Assembly (NCBI GenBank): GCA_947364365.1
Contig: CANASP010000014.1
Coordinates: 1 to 56,008, forward strand
Reading direction: 5' to 3'
Length of the DNA: 56,008 nucleotides
Source of the DNA: an uncultured Alistipes sp.
GTDB lineage: Bacteria; Bacteroidota; Bacteroidia; Bacteroidales; Rikenellaceae
Made by a program: the position numbers and the translations under genes. The notes beneath the pieces are model-generated. The model was not told where the DNA came from, did no database searches, and saw nothing but the letters and a program-made list of their open reading frames with translations. Position 1 is the stretch's first letter, and each line of letters begins with the position of its first letter. Positions 16,723-23,194 of this stretch are shown in pieces.

Positions 16723-16730
16723 TATCTTTG
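16723..16730 (+). promoter_or_regulatory. -7 box (TATCTTTG) facing a structured non-coding stretch
   Basis: It matches TAnnTTTG exactly. The predicted start, about seven bases downstream, falls at the foot of the nested hairpin at 16735-16831. No gene follows on this strand. Confidence 0.45.
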
Positions 16731-16734
16731 CGGC

Positions 16735-16831
16735 ATCTGATCACGTACAAAAAGCGCCACAACGCACCCGATAGGCTTTTCAGCCCTCGGTGGGTGCGTT
16801 GTGGCGCATTGCTGTTAGTACGTGGTCAGAT
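16735..16831. repeat. Nested long inverted repeats (14-bp outer, 16-bp inner stem)
   Basis: The outer arms ATCTGATCACGTAC (16735-16748) and GTACGTGGTCAGAT (16818-16831) pair over 14 bp with one G-U. The inner arms GCGCCACAACGCACCC (16754-16769) and GGGTGCGTTGTGGCGC (16792-16807) pair perfectly over 16 bp around a 22-base loop. On the minus strand the inner hairpin is followed by TTTTTG, so it can terminate the recombinase/nucleotidyltransferase operon. On the plus strand a -7 box precedes it, so it could be a small structured RNA. Confidence 0.85.
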
Positions 16832-16892
16832 ACTACTAACAACCGGGGGCTGTTTCTTTACCCCCCCCCGACTAAATCCGGATGTTGAATTT

Positions 16893-17339
16893 CTAATTTG
16901 CGGCTGGCTCCGCCGTCGGTTGCCGGGCCTGCCGGTAGACTTCATAGGCGGCTGCCCGTTGTTCGTCGGTAAGCTCGAAGCTGCCGTTCTGCTTCACGGC
17001 ATCGAAAATGACGGCCACATATTTGTGGCGGTCGTCCAGCTTGGACAAGAGCGGCTCAAGCGGCAGGATGTCGCTTACCGTTGCCCCGATGGCCTGTGCC
17101 ACCTCCGGCACGAGGAACTTGCCGACGAGCAGCGCTTCGCCGTTGTCGAGGGTGCGCTGCACCATTCGAGCGACCGGCTCTTTCTTGAACTGAAAGATGC
17201 AGGTTCCGCGCAGGGACTGCTCCCGGCGCCACTTGAACGTGGTCGGGTTCTCAACCAGTTCGAGATAGTCGTGGTCTTTGCTTTTGAAGCCCTCGATGCC
17301 GCTGAAAAAGGCGCGGCTGCCTACTAATATCCTGTTCAT
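16893..17339 (-). CDS. Small nucleotidyltransferase-like protein
   Basis: The 148-residue protein starts MNRILVGSRAFFSG and continues FKSKDHDYLEL, resembling the GS-R...(S)xDxD signature of the nucleotidyltransferase fold, with candidate metal-binding Asp22 and Asp24. The rest (KWRREQSLRGTCIFQFKK, LEPLLSKLDDRHKYVAVIFD) is not recognised. The ATG overlaps the recombinase stop by four bases, so the two are co-expressed. It may be a substrate-modifying enzyme or a structural relic of one. The role is unknown. Confidence 0.5.
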   Translation of the reverse strand: MNRILVGSRAFFSGIEGFKSKDHDYLELVENPTTFKWRREQSLRGTCIFQFKKEPVARMVQRTLDNGEALLVGKFLVPEVAQAIGATVSDILPLEPLLSKLDDRHKYVAVIFDAVKQNGSFELTDEQRAAAYEVYRQARQPTAEPAAN

Positions 17340-18484
17340 TGACTTGTACGTTTACGGCCTTTTTTCAGGTCGTTGGTTATCGCTCGCCTGTCCACCTCGC
17401 TATATATCTGCGTCGTCTGCAACTTCTGATGACCGAGCAGCTTCTGAATGGTCGTCAGCTGCACGCCGTTCTGTCCGAGGTGGGTGGCGAACGTGTGCCG
17501 GGACGAGTGGAACGTAATTTTGGCATCTGCGCCAATCCGGTCGAGGATGCCGCGCAGAATCTTGTTCACCGAGGAATTCGCGCCGAGCGCCTTGCTGACA
17601 CGCTCGATGTTGCCGTTGTACTTATCAAGCAGCACCTCCATTTTCCCACCGAACAGCTCCCCGATAGGGAGTTCCACCAAGTAACCGGTCTTGGCCATCT
17701 TCTTGGTCAGCCAGCCGCCCGCAATATGGTCGTTGCGTAGCGTGATGATGTCCGAGAAGCGCAAGCCCGTGTAGCAGCCGATCAGGAACGCATCGCGCAC
17801 CTTGTCCTCCGGGCCTTTGAGCGGCAGCTTCTCCAACCTGCGGAGCTGCTCCGCAGTGAGGAATCCCTTTTTCGAGACCATCTGCTGGATGCGGAACCGG
17901 TCGAACGGATTGCCGTGGATCAGGTCGCGCTTGGTGGCTTCATTGAGCAGCGCCCGCAACAGACGCAGGCGGCTGATCCGGGTGTTGTGGGCGATACCGC
18001 TTTCGCGCAGCCACCTGTCATACCCGACGAGGAACTGGTAATCGATGTCCGTTACCAGCGTGCCCTTTCGGAACCGCTCGATATTGTTGAGCAGGGTCTG
18101 ATAGTTGAGCTTCGTTAGGTTCTTACGGTCGCTCTGCTCGACCACCTGTGCCCCGAACTCGTTCAACTTGGCCGCGGGCGATATGTTCGAGCGCACCGCC
18201 TCTTTGAGCATGGGAAGCTGCACCTCCACGCCGCGCTTGATATATTCGAGTTCTACTCGTTCCACGTCTCGCATCATCATACAAAGGGCATAGTTCAGGC
18301 TTTCGGCATTGACCAGATCGATGACCGAACCGTGGGCGAAGTTTCCGGGTGGGACATACGTGTGGGGCGTGAAATAGATGCGGCGTTTCTGCTGGCTGCA
18401 CTCGATTTCGATAAGGCCTTCACCTCGCTTGTTGAGCCGCCGGGCACGGTTGAATACTAACTTGTAACGAATTTTGTTAAGCAT
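17336..18484 (-). CDS. Tyrosine recombinase, second copy
   Basis: The 382-residue recombinase has the full catalytic set: Arg242 (TGLRFSDI), Lys265, His326/Arg329 (FHSSRHTFAT), His352 (LGHQK) and Tyr361 (QIYSEV). The arm-binding N-terminus and SAM-like domain (about 105-205) are of the Bacteroidota transposon type. It differs strongly from the island integrase and points the other way, so it may belong to an older nested element or act as an invertase or resolvase. No direct repeats marking its own boundaries are evident. Confidence 0.92.
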   Translation of the reverse strand: MLNKIRYKLVFNRARRLNKRGEGLIEIECSQQKRRIYFTPHTYVPPGNFAHGSVIDLVNAESLNYALCMMMRDVERVELEYIKRGVEVQLPMLKEAVRSNISPAAKLNEFGAQVVEQSDRKNLTKLNYQTLLNNIERFRKGTLVTDIDYQFLVGYDRWLRESGIAHNTRISRLRLLRALLNEATKRDLIHGNPFDRFRIQQMVSKKGFLTAEQLRRLEKLPLKGPEDKVRDAFLIGCYTGLRFSDIITLRNDHIAGGWLTKKMAKTGYLVELPIGELFGGKMEVLLDKYNGNIERVSKALGANSSVNKILRGILDRIGADAKITFHSSRHTFATHLGQNGVQLTTIQKLLGHQKLQTTQIYSEVDRRAITNDLKKGRKRTSQ

Positions 18485-18972
18485 AGAGCGCTATTTGATT
18501 GGGTTATTCTAATTGTCCCTCGAAGTTATGAAGATTAGTTCGGAAACGAGGGAGTTTGAGTTTCGTATGTTTTTCTGCCTCGTGTGAATCCGACATTTTT
18601 TTGATGCGTCTTTCCGTCGCGTCGGTCGTTTTCGTTTCGGGAGCTGAACAGGTGCAGGGTTTAGGGAGGACAAGGTTTTAACGACGAATACTACCCGACG
18701 GTAGGAGGCGTGAAGATTCTTCGGCAAACGGCACAGACGCTCCGACCTTGTCCGAGCGTCGAGAACCAGTAGCGACCTTTGCTCCAGACAACGAAACATC
18801 GACTGCGACACAAGACACCAATGTGGAGGAAAAACCGTAGAGAGGCAGCACAAAAGCCTAATATTTGTAAGTGGCTATTATTTCCAACTCAAATAAACCA
18901 TTGAAAAAATATTTTTTAACATCATATTTACTACATTTGTTATAATCTTGATATAAAACTAAATTTTTAAAT
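18485..18972. other. 488-bp non-coding stretch with RNA-like hairpins
   Basis: No convincing gene is found; a 114-codon minus-strand ORF lacks any family resemblance. It holds GACAAGGT (18669-18676) complementary to ACCTTGTC (18745-18752), a 7-bp hairpin GACGCTC/GAGCGTC (18736-18742/18754-18760) enclosing that second arm, and CTACC-CGAC-GGTAG at 18691-18704. The pairings are mutually exclusive. Base composition shifts to AT-rich from about 18850, where the darT promoter lies. Confidence 0.6.
18932..18939 (+). promoter_or_regulatory. -7 box (TACATTTG) of the DarT-HD gene
   Basis: A TAnnTTTG match 33 bases before the ATG. The expected leader is about 27 bases. No consensus -33 was found. Confidence 0.6.
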
Positions 18973-20337
18973 ATGTCAAATATACCCTTAGAACACCAGT
19001 GGCGATATTTTTTTCACTTTACCGATATTCGGAATCTCGAATCCATTTTAGAACATGGATTATTATGTACAAACAAGAAAAAAGAACAGAGCATTCAGCA
19101 TCGAGATATTGCTAATGCCTCTATTCAAGAACGCAGAGCCTCGATGGATGTACCATGTGGATGTAAAGGTAAAATACATGATTATGTTCCTTTTTACTTT
19201 TCCTCTCTGAATCCGATGTTGCTTGGAGTTATCAACTCAAAAAATCAAGATCAACCTTTGATTATTTATCTCTGTCTTAAAATTCAAAAGATCGAAACTT
19301 TAAACGCAATATTTACAGACGCTTCAGCAAATACCGATATTCCACCGACATTCTATAACGATGTAGCAGATCTGAATAAAATAGATTGGGTTTTAGTTGA
19401 TTCTAAAAAATGGTCACTTCCGGAAGAAGCTCGCCATAAAAAAATGGCAGAGGTATTGATCTATGAAAAAGTTGATATTTCCGATATTGATAGCATTATC
19501 GTTTACAACAATGGAATAAAACAGGAAGCACAAAAAATATTAACTAAATATAAGATTTCTATACCTCTTAAGTTTGAAGATGAATTAGTTCCTGATTTTA
19601 AATATAAATTTTGGTATACAAAATTCTTCATAAGTGGTCAAAAGAATGATACTTTGGTAACAGGCCCCATATTGTTAAAAACTGAATTCGATAAATGTAT
19701 AGTATCCATACGTGAAAATCGAAAGCAAATTAAATCTACTTATTCTTTCCGAAATATTGAAAATGCAATTACTTGTATAAAAACTAATTTTTGTGCATTC
19801 AAGGAATTGGAGGGAATATATGAATCAGCAACAGATAATAATATTCATCTGCAAACCGTAAGCGACCATACACAAGCCGTCGTAGAAAATATAAAACAGA
19901 CACAGTACTATAAAACCGCGAATAATCACATGCAACATATACTGCTTTTCGCAGCCTATTTGCATGATATAGGCAAGGGACCAAAAGAAAAATGGAACAA
20001 TAATAAAATACAAAAAACATATCCGGATCATCCGGCCGATTCAATACCGATGATGCAGCGAATATTAACAAACGATATTCAAGATATCGACTCCAATGAT
20101 ATACGCAGACTATGCTTGATAGTTGTATATCATAATATTATTGGAGATGCTCTATTCAAAGGACGCAATATAACCGAAATCGTAGGCATCATTCAATCCG
20201 AAGATGAATTAGATGCTTTATTCTGCATTGCAGAGGCTGACATAAAAGCAATTAATTCAAATTGGTATGATGAATTTAATCTACGAAAAAAAGAATTTAA
20301 AAATGAAATTTGGAATCTTTATAAGCAACCAGCATAA
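18973..20337 (+). CDS. DarT-type DNA ADP-ribosyltransferase fused to an HD domain
   Basis: The 454-residue protein has a DarT (DUF4433) fold at about residues 8-195. It shows HFTDIRNLESILEHGLL, QERRASMD with Arg54/55, HDYVPFYFSSLNPMLLG and HKKMAEVLIYEKVDI, where Glu160 fits the catalytic Glu of DarT. After a linker (about 200-285) comes an HD phosphohydrolase domain with all metal ligands: His299, His331-Asp332 (YLHDIGKG), His353 (DHPADS), His387 (VYHN) and Asp422 (IAEADIK). DarT enzymes transfer ADP-ribose from NAD+ to thymidine or guanosine in DNA. The HD partner could be a nucleotidase or phosphodiesterase; its substrate is unknown. It sits 62 bases before a complete darT-darG pair with its own -7 box. 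Confidence 0.85.
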   Translation: MSNIPLEHQWRYFFHFTDIRNLESILEHGLLCTNKKKEQSIQHRDIANASIQERRASMDVPCGCKGKIHDYVPFYFSSLNPMLLGVINSKNQDQPLIIYLCLKIQKIETLNAIFTDASANTDIPPTFYNDVADLNKIDWVLVDSKKWSLPEEARHKKMAEVLIYEKVDISDIDSIIVYNNGIKQEAQKILTKYKISIPLKFEDELVPDFKYKFWYTKFFISGQKNDTLVTGPILLKTEFDKCIVSIRENRKQIKSTYSFRNIENAITCIKTNFCAFKELEGIYESATDNNIHLQTVSDHTQAVVENIKQTQYYKTANNHMQHILLFAAYLHDIGKGPKEKWNNNKIQKTYPDHPADSIPMMQRILTNDIQDIDSNDIRRLCLIVVYHNIIGDALFKGRNITEIVGIIQSEDELDALFCIAEADIKAINSNWYDEFNLRKKEFKNEIWNLYKQPA

Positions 20338-20382
20338 TTTATCTTCGTCCAAACATCCTTAAAATAATCTAAGATCTTTTAG

Positions 20383-20390
20383 TATATTTG
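20383..20390 (+). promoter_or_regulatory. -7 box (TATATTTG) of darT
   Basis: An exact TAnnTTTG match only nine bases before the ATG at 20400. Transcription would start about at the ATG, so darT is leaderless, or starts at the second ATG (20406), or is read mainly from the upstream gene. Confidence 0.55.
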
Positions 20391-20399
20391 CATTGAAAT

Positions 20400-21053
20400 A
20401 TGCTTATGCAAGTCGATTATACACTGAGATTCATTTTCAGAATGATCCATTTTTCTAATTTGGAATTCATTCTGACACACGGCTTGCATACCAAAAATAG
20501 CTCGACTTGCGATCCGAGCTACATCAATATCGGAGATGTTCAACTAATTGAACAACGACAAAGTTTTCATGTCAGAATCAATCCTCCGGGTGGTGATTTG
20601 GGAGACTATATACCTTTTTATTTTGGCGGACATTCCCCGATGTTATTAAATATCAAGACCGGGTATAGAGGAATTCAACAAAGACCGCAAGATGAACTGA
20701 TCTACATTGTTTGTCAAATCAGTCAAGTTATTTCGCAATGTCCAGAATGGTGTTTTACCGATGGGCATGCCAAAAATAACATTACGGAGTTTTACAACGA
20801 TGTGAAAGACTTAATTCATGTCGATTGGAATATCGTCAAAAGCCAGTTTTGGAGAAATGACGAAGACGACATGGATCGGATGCGAAAAAAACAAGCCGAA
20901 TTTTTGGTGAAGAATCACGTACCTGTTTCATGTATTGCAGGAATCATCGTTAAAACGGCAACGCGAGAAACATACGTAAAAAAACTATTGGAACGTTTAA
21001 ACTTGGCTATAAAGGTACACACCGATAGCAAAAACAATTACTTCTATCCATGA
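20400..21053 (+). CDS. darT: DNA ADP-ribosyltransferase toxin DarT
   Basis: This stand-alone DarT of 217 residues ADP-ribosylates single-stranded DNA using NAD+, blocking replication. Family landmarks are IHFSNLEFILTHGLHTKN, the NAD loop segment YINIGDVQLIEQRQS with Arg53, LGDYIPFYFGGHSPML, WCFTDGHA and RKKQAEFLV with the expected catalytic Glu167. Its stop overlaps darG by four bases (ATGA), the usual toxin-antitoxin coupling. Two candidate starts (20400 and 20406) differ by two residues. Compared with the upstream DarT-HD it keeps the canonical AEFLV motif, whereas the fusion has AEVLI. Confidence 0.93.
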   Translation: MLMQVDYTLRFIFRMIHFSNLEFILTHGLHTKNSSTCDPSYINIGDVQLIEQRQSFHVRINPPGGDLGDYIPFYFGGHSPMLLNIKTGYRGIQQRPQDELIYIVCQISQVISQCPEWCFTDGHAKNNITEFYNDVKDLIHVDWNIVKSQFWRNDEDDMDRMRKKQAEFLVKNHVPVSCIAGIIVKTATRETYVKKLLERLNLAIKVHTDSKNNYFYP

Positions 21054-22120
21054 TACACTATGTAACAGGCAACTTGTTGGCGGCGTCGGACGAAGCTTTG
21101 GTCAATACCGTTAATACCGTAGGTATTATGGGGAAAGGTATTGCGCTCCAATTCAAGGATACGTATCCCAACAATTTCCAAACATATCAACAGGCGTGCA
21201 AGGAAGGCTCGATCGTTCCGGGGAAATTGTTGGTAACAAAAGAAGCCACGCTTTCAACCGACCCCAAATGGATCATCAATTTCCCGACAAAGAAAGATTG
21301 GAAACATCGTTCTAAATACGAATACATCGAAGAGGGTTTGAAAGATTTGGTTCGGATCATTACTCAATACCACATCAAGAGCATCGCCATACCACCCCTC
21401 GGATGCGGCAACGGCGGTCTGGACTGGTTGCAAGTTAAGACGATGATGGAAAAGTATCTCGGTGGATTAGACGTTGATATTCACATCTATCAACCGAATG
21501 ATGCTGTCAGTGAACTGCTCAAGCGCGAAACGAATTACAAGGATACCAAGCTGACACCGGCCAGAGCCTTGCTGTTGTATGCTCTGTTCTACTACGAATC
21601 TTTGGGCGAAAACAGCAGTTTGTTCGTTGCCAACAAATTAGCCTACTTCATGCAGCTTCTCGGAGAGCCATCGTTCGGTAAATTGCACTTCGTAGCAGCT
21701 CACTATGGGCCATATTGCCCTCAAGTAGGACATATTCTCCATGATGTGAATGGAAAGTACTTAAAAGGACTCGAACAAATGGGAATCGGTGCTTTCGATG
21801 CGTTAGAATTGCAATACAGCACCATGAAAGAAGTCAGCGAGTACGTAAAAACCAAGTTGAAACCGGAACAAATTGCGCGACTGAAACAGTTAATTCAATT
21901 GATAACAGGATTTCAATCGGCATTGTCTCTTGAAGTACTTGCCTCGGTAGCTTATGTCCGGAAAGAAAATCCATGTATCGACTTGATGCAAACAATCACA
22001 AAGATTCAAGATTGGTCTCCCCGAAAGAAACATCTGTTCAAAGAAAAATACATACAGATAGCCTACTCTTATTTGGATGCTTTTTCGCAAGGAAAAGATG
22101 ATTTATTCAAAGGTTGCTAA
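21050..22120 (+). CDS. darG: DNA ADP-ribosyl glycohydrolase antitoxin DarG
   Basis: The 356-residue antitoxin removes ADP-ribose from DNA and also binds DarT. The macro domain spans about residues 1-155: VTGNLLAASDEALVNTVNTV, GIMGKGIALQFKDTYP, NFPTKKDWK (Lys81/82 at the catalytic Lys position of DarG) and PPLGCGNGGLDW. The C-terminal helical domain (about 165-356, with HFVAAHYGPYCPQVGHIL) corresponds to the part that neutralises DarT directly. It is coupled to darT through ATGA. It is less AT-rich than the darT genes before it. Confidence 0.94.
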   Translation: MIHYVTGNLLAASDEALVNTVNTVGIMGKGIALQFKDTYPNNFQTYQQACKEGSIVPGKLLVTKEATLSTDPKWIINFPTKKDWKHRSKYEYIEEGLKDLVRIITQYHIKSIAIPPLGCGNGGLDWLQVKTMMEKYLGGLDVDIHIYQPNDAVSELLKRETNYKDTKLTPARALLLYALFYYESLGENSSLFVANKLAYFMQLLGEPSFGKLHFVAAHYGPYCPQVGHILHDVNGKYLKGLEQMGIGAFDALELQYSTMKEVSEYVKTKLKPEQIARLKQLIQLITGFQSALSLEVLASVAYVRKENPCIDLMQTITKIQDWSPRKKHLFKEKYIQIAYSYLDAFSQGKDDLFKGC

Positions 22121-22159
22121 GCGACACGAAGTAGCGATCTAAAACGATTCCAATATCTA

Positions 22160-22190
22160 TTGGATTTCTCAAATAAGGTTCTTATCTTTG
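22160..22190 (+). promoter_or_regulatory. Promoter without a gene near the island right end (TTG, 20 bp, TATCTTTG)
   Basis: TTG at 22160-22162, a 20-base spacer and TATCTTTG at 22183-22190 form a full consensus. Downstream there is only non-coding DNA with an inverted repeat TAACGGG/CCCGTTA (22201-22207/22249-22255) before attR. It may make a small RNA. Confidence 0.55.
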
Positions 22191-22332
22191 TACCACCGAC
22201 TAACGGGCAGACGCTTGACCGACAATAGGAGACTACGGCGGACAAGAACCCGTTACAGGCGTGTTACTACGCGACTTTTGAAATGCATATCACCTTGATA
22301 GCGAGGGTATAACAAACTTGTAGGTTCATATT

Positions 22333-22345
22333 CCCTACGCACCGC
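22333..22345 (+). other. attR (tRNA-Asp 3' end duplicate)
   Basis: CCCTACGCACCGC repeats the tRNA-Asp 3' end exactly. A few bases upstream, GGTTC also matches the T loop, with mismatches between. A transcription-terminator-like hairpin follows at 22382-22412, as expected downstream of the original tRNA. Confidence 0.75.
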
Positions 22346-22746
22346 AGCCGAGATCGATTTTCGATCTTCACTACGATCACCACCCGATTTTACATTCCGA
22401 TGTAGAGTCGGGTGTTCTCTTGTTCGCCCGTGCGATGCGCCGGTGGGAACCCGGCTGCCGGGATCGTCGGCGAAACCGGGCCGGGAGGGCGGTAGGGACT
22501 TGCCGCAGGCATGCGGATTTGCGCTGACGCGCTGCCCCGAAGATATGAGAGAGGGGGCGGATCGCAAAGATCCGCCCCCTCTTCTTGGTCTCTCGTGCGG
22601 GACTTCTTCTCCGGCCGGCGGATCCCGGTGCCCGCTTCGAGCCGCCTGCGTGCCTGCGCCTGGTCGTAGAGCGGCGTCTCGTGCTCTGGACTTGCATGTC
22701 GTCGCAGGTTCGTCGGACGTCCGGGCCTTCGCTGGCCGGCTACGGG
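22346..22746. other. Non-coding stretch after attR with two hairpins
   Basis: CACCCGA and TCGGGTG, with an inner TACAT/ATGTA (22382-22412), probably formed the terminator of the tRNA operon before integration. GAGGGGGCGGATC (22551-22563) pairs perfectly with GATCCGCCCCCTC (22569-22581) around GCAAA. The latter could end transcription of the PepSY-like gene from the other side, though no clear T-run follows. No ORF here resembles a gene. Confidence 0.6.
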
Positions 22747-23187
22747 TCAGTCGTCGATATCCACGAGGTCGAATGCCCGGTTGAATGTCAGCTCCAGCCG
22801 GTTGGACAGTTTTACCTCGTACCCCCTGCGGTCCCGCTCGATCTTTACGATCAGCACCTCGGGGTAGTGCCGGCGTACCTGGTCGAGGATGGCCTCAGGA
22901 ACGGCTTCCGACGGGACGGCGGTGCGTTTGCAGTCGATCTCCTTCCACGCTCCCTGGCCGTCGAATTCGATCTGGCAGCCGTCGTCGAAGAGCACTTCGT
23001 AGCTCTTTTTCATGAGGTCGCTCTCCCGTTTGGCGAGCATGATCTTGCTCTCGGGGAAGTGTTGTTCGATGAACTGCCGGGCGGCGGCCGGTAACTGGGC
23101 TGCCGAGATCGGCCTTTCGTTGTCGGCGTAGGCGATCAGGCTTACGAGCGAAAAAAGCGTGCAGAGCAGGTTTTTCAGTGTTTTCAT
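22747..23187 (-). CDS. PepSY-like periplasmic protein
   Basis: The 146-residue protein has a signal peptide (MKTLKNLLCTLFSLVSLIAYA) followed by two PepSY-like/BLIP-type repeats: LPAAARQFIEQHFPESKI...YEVLFDDGCQIEFDGQGAW, then VPEAILDQVRRHYPEVLIVKIERD...YEVKLSNRLELTFN. Proteins of this class are common in Bacteroidota and may inhibit proteases or bind ligands; the role is unknown. The gene starts seven bases after the RND pump stop and is probably co-transcribed with it. Confidence 0.8.
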   Translation of the reverse strand: MKTLKNLLCTLFSLVSLIAYADNERPISAAQLPAAARQFIEQHFPESKIMLAKRESDLMKKSYEVLFDDGCQIEFDGQGAWKEIDCKRTAVPSEAVPEAILDQVRRHYPEVLIVKIERDRRGYEVKLSNRLELTFNRAFDLVDIDD

Positions 23188-23194
23188 GGCTTTG

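Larger units (their letters stand above)
12842..22345. mobile_element. Integrated genomic island in tRNA-Asp carrying a DarT-HD/DarTG cargo
   Basis: The island is bounded by 13-bp direct repeats of the tRNA-Asp 3' end. It carries two tyrosine recombinase genes, RhuM-like and HTH genes, a phage-type adenine methylase and the DarT module. The darT genes are much richer in A+T than the chromosome around them. The motif GTTACTA occurs near both ends (12981, 12993, and 22263 in GTTACTACGC) and could be integrase arm sites. No relaxase, replication protein or conjugation gene is present, so it is a non-conjugative island or a decayed mobilizable element. Confidence 0.75.

Noticed and set aside
16723-16748. 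A third member of the ATCACGTA leader family
   Set aside because: Only eight bases match, at nine instead of 28 bases from the -7 box, and AGTCTA is missing; probably chance.
16735-16831. A retron msr-msd
   Set aside because: The nested stem shape is suggestive, but there is no reverse transcriptase gene in the island.
18509-18853. A 114-codon minus-strand ORF
   Set aside because: No family resemblance or promoter, and it spans the hairpin region; unlikely to be coding.
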